Notes under the pieces: model-generated
The model's input: the letters and a program-made list of their open reading frames with translations, nothing else
What the model was told of the DNA's origin: nothing
Databases searched by the model: none
Part shown: piece by piece, positions 55,619-64,000 of the stretch
Layout of the letters: each line of letters begins with the position of its first letter
How positions within the stretch are numbered: position 1 is the stretch's first letter
Origin: Clavelina lepadiformis
Taxonomy: Eukaryota > Chordata > Ascidiacea > Aplousobranchia > Clavelinidae
Assembly (NCBI RefSeq): GCF_947623445.1
Contig: NC_135246.1
Location: forward strand, 16,971,856-17,035,855
Direction: 5' to 3'
Length of the DNA stretch: 64,000 nucleotides
Translations under genes and position numbers: made by a program

Positions 55619-58600
55619 ATGAGGATTTTAATTTACTTGCTTGCATGCTTGATGTGCTTCGCTCATGCACAAACACCTTCTGAAGAATTCCCACACATGG
55701 CTGCCCTTGCACCGGGTAACAAAGTCGTTCTTTATTGGAAGTTCAATGACACGCACATAACGTTTGAGGTGTGCGAACGACACTTTATAGTTAATGCATT
55801 ATTTTGTTGCAAAAATGCTCATTTTAGATTGCATTCTATGTACATCTACATCATGAACTGCATTTTGCAATAAACTGATTTTAAAACTATGCTTCAGCTT
55901 CACGGTCAAACGACAGGATGGGTCGGAGTCGGTTTATCGCCGAACGGGGGAATGATAGACGCTGATATTTACGTTGGTTGGGTCAAAGACGGAAAAGCTA
56001 ATATAACGGTAAAACTTTAGCGATACGGTATATTACACTATTACTAAAATTTAGTGTTACAGCTGTAATGTGACTTGCTAGTTTTATAACACTGAATACA
56101 AAGGTGACTTCCGATCTTTATTAACATCAAGCTACAAAAGTTATTGACGATATGTTTTGAAAAATTGTTTATCATCTTTTTATAGGATCGTATGGGGTTA
56201 CCTGATAGCCAAGGTTTTCCTCCTTTAGACGAAAAGCAAAACATTGAATTGCTGGATGGTTCTGAAGCGGATGGTTGGACAAGGTTGAAATTTCGAAGGG
56301 AAATTCCCGCTTGTGAATCAACAGACTTGGCCATTACGGTAAAATTAGTTATCATTTGTCAGGTTTGGTTTTGCAGTCTATAAAAGCTTAGTTTAGTTAA
56401 TTTTTGCTGGAAAAATGCTAGCTTTTAAGTATTGATAAGATGTTAATTGTAGACCGACACGACCAGGGTAATATACGCCCTTGGTGCAGAGGATCCAAGC
56501 GGAGATGATATTGTTTCAGCAGATTACCATCAAGTTGGATTAGAAAAACGAGGTATACCATTGCACAAAGTATAAATCCACTAGGTATAGGCTTATCTAT
56601 TTATTTATAAGCGACAACTTTAAAAGTATTTGTATGAATAACGTTGCTTATCAAATCCTAGTTGGGTATAGCCTACAGCCGACGTTTTCAAAAGCTTGCA
56701 AAGTTGCAATATGGTTTTCGGCAATATTGTTTTCGAGATAATTTTTATATCATAACTTTTTCAGGTACCAGGAGTTTGTTGATTCTGGAGAGCAATGGAG
56801 ATGTTACTCCACCTGCTGGCGAAACCTATGAAACTTTTGAGCTTCTTAACGGCAACTTGACTGTTCCGCAGAAAGATACTTACTACAATTGCAGATTGTT
56901 CGAGTTTCCAACGCTGTCTTCCAAACATCACATGGTTAAGGTACGTCACATGATTTTATAAAAGTTAATCGTATATTATAAAAAAAATCAGAAACCGGCT
57001 ACGTGACGAAGCGCATTTTTTTACTCAAGATCAGGAATTTTAAGAAAAGTTTTTATGACGAGCTGGTATTTCGTGACGTAAATAAAACCGTTTCATAAGG
57101 TATGAGACCATTTTGTTTTGAGGCTGTCACGTAATTTGGTTGTTTTTTTTCTATCTGCTGCATTCATCCATATTTAAAACCTATCGTTTTATCGACATGT
57201 GATGCGGCTACATAACTGCTTTCATATCAAGCGTTCTTTGTGACCCTAATAGACTTTTAAAGCTTCTTGATGGTGGATCTCGGTTGATTTTTATGAGAGT
57301 TGCTTGTGACAACTGTTATAAAATTTCTTTGCAAATATTCACAACTGATGAGATTGGGCATACCGACATACTTAAAACTAATGACACTTTATAGGCTATT
57401 TTATATTGGTTATACAGAGTTTAAACGTGTTATCAGCACAAATCAAAAATCACCGACTGGAATGTTTATTTACTGACACTTTGTTATCTTTTTGTTTTAA
57501 TTTTCAACTTTTTTCAGATCGAACCAGTCATCCAGGCTGGAAACGAACTTCACGTTCATCATATCCTTCTTTATCAATGTAACAGAAATGTTCTTCAGGT
57601 TGGTTTTTTACATTTTGTTGAATTGAAATTATGTTTTGTTAAATAAACATGGTTGTCGAGATCATGAAAGTAGGTTACTTTTGGCACCAAGAGCTTAAAT
57701 CAAACACAAATAAACCGAATACGTTTTTGGACTCGGAACAGAACTCTTCCACCTTGCTTACAAATGAAGAATGCTACACTCCTAACATGCCTCCGGACTT
57801 TATCAATTGTAATTCAGTTTTTCACGGCTGGGCTATTGGGGGTGGGGTAAGTCGATACGAGATAAAAACAAAATACAAAAAAAAAATTAATTTCCAATAA
57901 AATTATATGTCAAGCGTTTTATTTACGACTTAGACCTTCCATTACCCGAATCACGCCGGTTTTCCCCTTGGAACGGAAGACTCTCCACGCTATGTAGTCA
58001 TGGAAACACATTACGACAATCCACAGATTAAATCTGGTAACCGTAAAGTTTCATATCTATCCCCAACAGCAAATCGAAGCCAAGCTCGTCATCATTATCT
58101 TAATTTGTAGACATTCAAGACAACTCGGGACTGAGAATAACTTACACGTCACAGTTACGTGATTACGACGCGGCGGTGATAGAGGTTGGTCACAGTGTGT
58201 CACCCTACGAACATCTTATACCACCAAACGCTGAAAGCTTTCTTTCTCATGGAAACTGTCATCATACATGCCTTAAAGAAGTAAGTGAACTGTAGCCTAC
58301 TTGCTTTCAACGATGGAAAAACAACCTTGCTGAGCGCAACATCAAGTTTCTGTAGATCTTAGTCTTTATTTATACTCCAACTTCAAATGTGCTGTTACTT
58401 CATTTAGACAATGGCTTACAACAACCAAGATAGTATCAAAATCTTTGGCTCATTTTTGCACAGTCACCTGCTGGGTAGAGAAATGACTTTACGTCACTTT
58501 CGGTAAATTGAATTTTACGCAAGTAATATTTTCCACATATATTAAGTCATAAAATGGAAGTTTGACTGATTTTATGACTTATATGACGTTGAACACTCAC

Positions 58601-61600
58601 AGAGGCAATAAGGAGCTGCCGTTTATTGCCCGAGATCAATCCTACGACTTTAACTACCAGGAAGCAAAGATTTTTTCAAAGGAAATTGAGATTAAATCTG
58701 GGGACAGCATGCAAGTTGTATGTAATTATAACTCGAAGCAACGGGCGAATTTTACCACTGTAAGTATAGTTTCTATTAAGTTATTACATACTCTATATGC
58801 CAAAGCAATGTTCCCGTTTCAGAGATATGCTATGGTATAAGTTATTTAAATTGGGCAATCGGAACTTGCACAAAGGCCACCTCGGTAACCGGGGCCTCAA
58901 GCGATGAGGGATCATCGTCAAGTTTAAATTCGTGTAAAGTCTTTCCTCAATCCGAGGATAAAGTTTATCAAACCAAATCACACCAAATATCTGTGTTTCT
59001 AAGGCTTGCATTATTGGTTAACTTAATGGAGGCCTGTTTTATTGCTTTAGGGTGGATTGGGCACACAGCAGGAGATGTGTCTATCATATGTTTACTATTA
59101 CCCTAAAATACCATTATTTAAATGCCTATCAAATCCGACAATGGCAAGCGCGTATGGATACTTTGGAGTAACAAGTTATCGGTAAGCATTTTACGTTTTA
59201 GCGACGTGAGAATATTTTCGATGACAAAAGCACAATTGAATCCAAAACTTTCCTTTTCTCTCAATAACTATGTTTTCCGCTTGAGTAAACTTCTCACGTG
59301 ATCAGGCAGGAGTACACAAGACATTGATGTTTTGTTCAATCTAATTTTTTTGGGACACTGGTGTGGCAATAAGTTACGTATCTGTCTCAATAGCTGACGG
59401 CGACAACAAATCACACCTTGCTGTTGTTTTCATTCATTTAAACCTGTGCTAAAATCACTTTATAACAACGTTTTTTGAAGGGAAAACTATCGTTATGTTA
59501 TCGGAAGTTTGGGATATACGTTAATTAATAACTCTTAACACCAATCGTCAATTTTAAATATTCCATGGTAACGGTTAAATTTAATAAATTAAAAATCACA
59601 AGTTTTGTGTTCACATGCTGACTGATATCAAAGCAAATTATGCTGCGAATTTAGAAATGAAAATATGTCCATTAAGTTGTAATTGTAATTCACAATTTTC
59701 AGATGTTGCCCACTCAAGGACGACAAAGAGTAAACAAATGTTTATTCCATACCTGTGACTCAACACCAGGTAGCGGCATGGCACAAATGATAATCACTCG
59801 AAAAACAACCGCTTTAATGAAATCGTTTTTTGATTACCGATAACGTAGAACGTGTCATGTCACGTGTCATCTGTTACACCAAATACAATTTTATGAAAGC
59901 GGCCGATGTCCAGCTTGATTATCTGGAAGGTTTTAAGTTTTAACCCAGTTTAGCAATAATTCGAACAAACATTTGAACTACTTCACTTATTCAGCTTCAC
60001 CGCGTCACCTTCAGTGCATGGAACACTGAACGACATCTTGATCATGGAACCAGCTGAGCTTGCCGGCAAACGTCTTGACGAAGTTGTGACATCTGTAAGA
60101 GCAGAACTGAAGTGTTGATAATGATCAGGACGATGATAATGATAATACATAATAATGATATGTTTATATACATACAATAATAATAATAATACATACATAC
60201 ATAATTATAATATGTTGATAATGATGAGCTGCAAAACTTGCAAACATCAGCAAGTTTTTCTTATTTCTTGCCAATATTTTGTTTTATTTTTCAAACTCCA
60301 GACACCGTGGGATGAAACCAGGGCAGATACCTTCAGTGCTTATCTCAGAGACGCAAAACAACAGCCTCGTTGTGAGACAAATATTCCATTAAACATGGTA
60401 AATTCTGCAAGTTGAGTAAAATAGTATGGGATTTGGGGTGGTGTAATAGTTTTGGGATGGCCTAAGCCAAACCCAGTCTTTCAGTTTTATTGTCTGACTC
60501 CTATGATTGTCTTTGACTCCGTTGCTTTTTACTGTCTTATTTATTTCTTAAATCAACACCAACTTCATAAGTTCAAATTTGCTATATTGTCCGAATAACT
60601 TGTCCGAATTAGGATATTTACACCATGATTCCAATTCCCAATTTGTTAGCAATTACTTATTCAAAATAGAATAACTCAGAAAAGAATTCAATTCGTACGA
60701 GTCAGAGAAGAGAAGAAAACTAGCAAGTCCTGAAGGGACAAGCCCTTGCAGAGCCTCGCCGGCCAGAACATCCAGCATATCGATTTTAACCAGGCTTAAC
60801 GTTTTATATCATACACGTCAGCCAATCAGCTAACGCCATGTTCTATTATTACACTGCTACCATAATAAAACCACGTGTCGCATATTGTACGTTATCTGAA
60901 CGTTTTCAAGTACACTCACTTTACGCCGTAAAACAACGCTACTTGAAATACTTCAACTACCGTCAGCACGCTACAAGCTTTGCACATTATTATCTGCCTG
61001 GAGAGAAATCAAAACTATTGCAATGCCAATTTATATAACCAATTTCTACATAATCCCCACAATATAATTCCCCCCACTCAGAAAAGCTTCGAGGTAGGAA
61101 TGTTGGTTTTGGCATCTTGCAATCCTTGAGAATAGAGCATTTGTTTGTTTTCTCCAGTCAGATTTGTGCAGTCATCACAGGTTACACGAATTGATACATG
61201 CAATAGAAAAAATAGCAGTAAATATTCTTCGCTAATACTATGTTATATAGAAGGGTTTTTTTTTATATTTTGATATGTTTTTGTTATATACTTTTACCAT
61301 AAACCAAAGGAACATAAAGGTATCGTAAATGTAGTTGCACACAAAACCTAACACAACAGTTTGAATGAAATGATTTGCCATGATAACTAAATGCATTTCA
61401 ATATTTTGACACAATGATATCGGACAACGCGTTTGGTTTGCCGAGTTTTTATAGCAAGATAATGTAAGTACAAGGGTGGGTAAGGGTTAAGAGGATTTGC
61501 GTAATGCAAAAGAAGAAAATAAAAGTTCGATCAGTCTGAGTAATAAGCTTAATATCGCGATTCGCCCCAACTCGTTATCTCCTTGCATGTGTTGATGCAA

Positions 61601-63343
61601 GTTTATGCGGTACCCATTTGTGAATCGAGGTTATTACGGGATATAGTCACAAATCAACAGATTCTGACTTATACAGGATAGCAGTATTGCAACCTGGTAT
61701 ATTATGACAAACAGGCAAAATAATCGTACGGCGTTTTTGTTAACGCTTGTACTTATGTAAGTCATTTATGAAGCAATAAAGGTGGGTTAATATAAAACGT
61801 AGCTAAAAGTGCTTAGCGTAAGAAAAGATTAAAAGAATGCTTTGTAGGTAGACAATGGGGTGAAAGTGACCGTTGATAAGTATGTGGCTTAGTTAGCCTG
61901 TGTCCGTGCAAATAAAATAAAATAAAAAATCATCTACCACAAAACATGATATGGAAAAATAAGTATAGATAGAAGTCGATAGGGGGATAAGGAATACATT
62001 AACTTATAGTTCAAATTTAAGTTCTCGTTTATGATTATGATGCGCGGTTTACGCAGAACAAATATAAGATATAACTACAGTATGAATTTATATGCGCGTT
62101 GTCCTTGGGGACATAAATTTATGAGGTAAAATCAGAGTAAGAAACGTATTTAATATTTTTGTGATTAATAATCATGACATATGTGCGCTAGCTAATATCT
62201 AATAACACCAATAACATGCTACGATTTATTCAGAAATGAGTAATGTACGTTACCGGCTAAGAATTAATCGCGTGCAGAATCAAATGTAGAAATGTCCACA
62301 ACAGCTTGATAACTTCGTTCTTCTTGATGATTTTTCTTCCATTTTTCTTTTGAGCGATGCTTGTCGCTTGTCTGTGTTGGTTGCTGAATTTGGCTAGTGT
62401 TGGCTAGCGTCGTCATCATCGTAATCCATAAGGCCAGTAGCATGAAAGTCATTGTTCGTTAGCGAGATTTCTTTCAACTGGTTACTTCGAGAATTTTTGA
62501 AATGTCTGCCGCAATTTTCTCGCTAACAGACGGTTGAATGCAATTTTGTCTCTCGATCCTAATCTGACTCCAATTTGCACCTTTTATAATCGAATCTTTC
62601 AGAAGTGCATGTGTTCTTCTTCTTTTGCAGAAGAAAGACGGGTTACCATTTATGGTGATCCCACTTTCATAGTAATTCAGTAATAACTTCAATTTTACAG
62701 AACAAGGGAAATAACTCAGAGAAGAGAGAATTTCCAAGAGCCCAGAGAAGTACTAGCAAGTCCTGAAGGGACAAGCCCTCGCAGAGCCTCGCCGGCCAGA
62801 ACATCCAGCATATCGATTTTAACCAGGCTTAACGTTTTATATCATACACGTCAGCCAATCAGCTAACGCCATGTTCTATTATTACACTGCTACCATAATA
62901 AAACCACGTGTCGCATATTGTACGTTATCTGAACGTTTTCAAGTACACTCACTTTACGCCGTAAAACAACGCTACTTGAAATACTTCAACTACCGTCAGC
63001 ACGCTACAAGCTTTGCACATTATTATCTGCCTGGAGAGAAATCAAAACTATTGCAATGCCAATTTATATAACCAATTTCTACATAATCCCCACAATAGAA
63101 AGAGTCAAAACCTGAACAAAACCTTTCTGTGTAAGAATATTTTGCTCATACATTACTTGTTTGGTCTTCGTTTAATTTTCATAATTGCTTTTTTGGCAGC
63201 AACCTAGTTCCTTTTACGCCGAACGTATCGTCCAACCCTACGTTCCACCGGAAAAGAAATGTGGTGGTTGTGTAACGCTGATGGCCAATGCTGCATTGAC
63301 GGTCATGACGATGATGCTCGGGTTGTTTATCAACGTCTACTAA
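55619..63343 (+). CDS. DBH-like copper monooxygenase (MOXD1-type), copy 2
   Basis: Fifteen exons, 623 residues: 55619-55768, 55898-56008, 56186-56338, 56453-56552, 56765-56940, 57518-57598, 57742-57846, 57934-58036, 58111-58280, 58408-58502, 58603-58759, 59051-59181, 59995-60094, 60302-60397, 63200-63343. Exon lengths equal copy 1 except exon 1, one codon shorter. Signal peptide MRILIYLLACLMCFAHA, DOMON domain, CuA HVHHILLY and ETHYDNP, CuB LHSHLLG and QEMCLSY, and a hydrophobic C-terminal tail (LTVMTMMLGLFI). All introns are GT-AG. Exons 3-5 are almost identical to copy 1, while exons 12-15 differ widely. The last intron is 2.8 kb because of an inserted element. A SINE 3' module sits in intron 11. 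Confidence 0.93.
58852..58964 (+). mobile_element. SINE 3' module in monooxygenase copy 2 intron 11
   Basis: GGGCAATCGGAACTTGCACA, AAGGCCACCTCGGTAACCGG, GGCCTCAAGCGATGAGGGAT and the end CTTTCCTCAATCCGAGGATA match, in the same order, the 3' module of the SINE on the minus strand at 11.05-11.15 kb. This is the best-preserved isolated copy of that module. The head is missing. Confidence 0.7.
60121..60210. repeat. AT-rich microsatellite (GATAAT / AATAATAC / ACAT)
   Basis: Runs of GATGATAATGATAATAC and AATAATAATAATACATACATAC in monooxygenase copy 2 intron 13, just after exon 13. Confidence 0.8.
60719..63097. mobile_element. Element bounded by 346-bp direct repeats, LTR-like, non-coding
   Basis: Direct repeats at 60719-61064 and 62752-63097 (exactly 2033 bp apart) differ by one visible base. 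They enclose about 1.69 kb with no gag, pol or envelope-like coding. A 4-bp GAAA flanks both outer edges (60715-60718, 63098-63101), compatible with a target duplication. The arrangement suggests a young non-autonomous LTR-type element. Against it: the repeat tips are not TG...CA and I see no clear primer-binding site. A segmental duplication is the alternative, since weak similarity also continues just upstream of both repeats. It lies wholly inside the last intron of monooxygenase copy 2. Short minus-strand ORFs inside (62264-62452, 62474-62737) match nothing I know. Confidence 0.55.
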
Positions 63344-64000
63344 CGAAACTTTTTTGCGATTCTATGTAGGCCTAAATATTTCTGCTATCTTCACAATAGT
63401 TTGCGCTCTTAAATATGAACTAGGACTAGGTTAATCTGAATGGAATAGTTTATGATTATGATTTTGAGCTAATTCTTATGATCATTTCATATAAAATAAA
63501 AGAAAGTCCGAAAAAGTCATTTTTTTTGTGGAAATAGAATTTACGAAAACAAATATAACAACATATGATCGTGTTATATTAAAAAAGGAAATGCTCGTAA
63601 ATAGAAAACTCATTACAGAAAACGTGGTCCTCGTTTTAAAAGCTCGTTTTACTTTGTCTTTTTCGTATTTACGTCTCAAAAAATCATGACAACTATACAG
63701 TACAGTGCAGTAGAGAAAACAAGTTGACTATATACTTTCACTTTACTTACTCGGCATTAACAAATCACCGATTGATAATTCGGCAACCTAACTTCTGTAC
63801 TGTACTGTGATGAATAACAAGAAGATAATCCGATAAAAAAGTAACTGCTTTGAATTTTGTTGAAATAGTAAAACATAACGCTAAACAACCATCAACCTAT
63901 GAATCATACATATCGTATGATAATCATCATATAGGATGATATGATAATCATACATTTCATACGACCATCATCATCACAGGTTAGCTGAAAATGTGGACAA
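63344..64000. other. 3' flank of monooxygenase copy 2 with short inverted repeats
   Basis: No gene. ACAGTACAGTGCAG (63697-63710) and CTGTACTGTACTGT (63795-63808) form an imperfect inverted pair around about 84 bp and may be the ends of a tiny MITE. Near 63900-63975 the words CGTATGATAATCATCATAT and GATATGATAATCATAC form another imperfect repeat cluster. Confidence 0.5.

Noticed and set aside
62264-62737. Two short minus-strand ORFs inside the direct-repeat element, one with a signal-peptide-like start
   Set aside because: Short, no family match, and located in an element interior; not enough to call genes.

Overview
The window looks like a piece of an ascidian-type tunicate genome (Ciona-like). 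This is inferred from roughly 35% GC, compact genes with short GT-AG introns, chordate-type orthologues (CFAP410, TMUB, UBA3, MOXD1, NAAA, NAT, MRP-type ABCC), abundant small MITEs and a tRNA-derived SINE family. It is clearly nuclear metazoan DNA. The species call is inference.

Layout. (1) 2.26-5.6 kb, plus: 3' half of an ABCC/MRP-type ABC exporter, with a hAT remnant in one intron. (2) 7.1-9.64 kb, minus: complete CFAP410 (C21orf2) cilia gene, followed by a diverged ~465-bp tandem duplication and a SINE. (3) 12.1-14.64 kb, minus: complete TMUB-type gene (membrane-anchored ubiquitin-like protein). (4) 15.4-16.1 kb, minus: a possible two-exon Cys-rich protein of unknown family. (5) 17.3-30.3 kb, minus: a tandem array of four complete N-acylethanolamine acid amidase / acid ceramidase-like genes of eight exons each, plus a decayed fifth copy. 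(6) 33.9-39.1 kb, minus: two arylamine N-acetyltransferase genes with matching three-exon structure, separated by ~2.75 kb that holds a second hAT-type MITE. (7) 41.2-42.1 kb, plus: a small secreted peptide with two ShK-like cysteine modules. (8) 43.2-46.8 kb, minus: complete UBA3, the NEDD8-activating enzyme catalytic subunit. (9) 48.4-63.3 kb, plus: two tandem DBH-like copper monooxygenase (MOXD1-type) genes of 15 exons each. The first carries a foldback MITE and two GC-AG introns. The second carries a ~2.4-kb element bounded by 346-bp direct repeats in its last intron.

There is no operon-like logic. The theme is tandem duplication of secreted or xenobiotic/lipid-handling enzymes (amidases, NATs, monooxygenases) between single-copy housekeeping genes. 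Exon models were built by hand from splice sites, reading phase and homology recalled from the families. Every complete model closes in frame. I found no convincing wholly new multi-gene system. The best leads are the NAAA-like array with its decaying member, the mosaic divergence of the two monooxygenases, the unplaced Cys-rich gene, the ~140-bp repeat that stays open in one frame, and the direct-repeat-bounded element.
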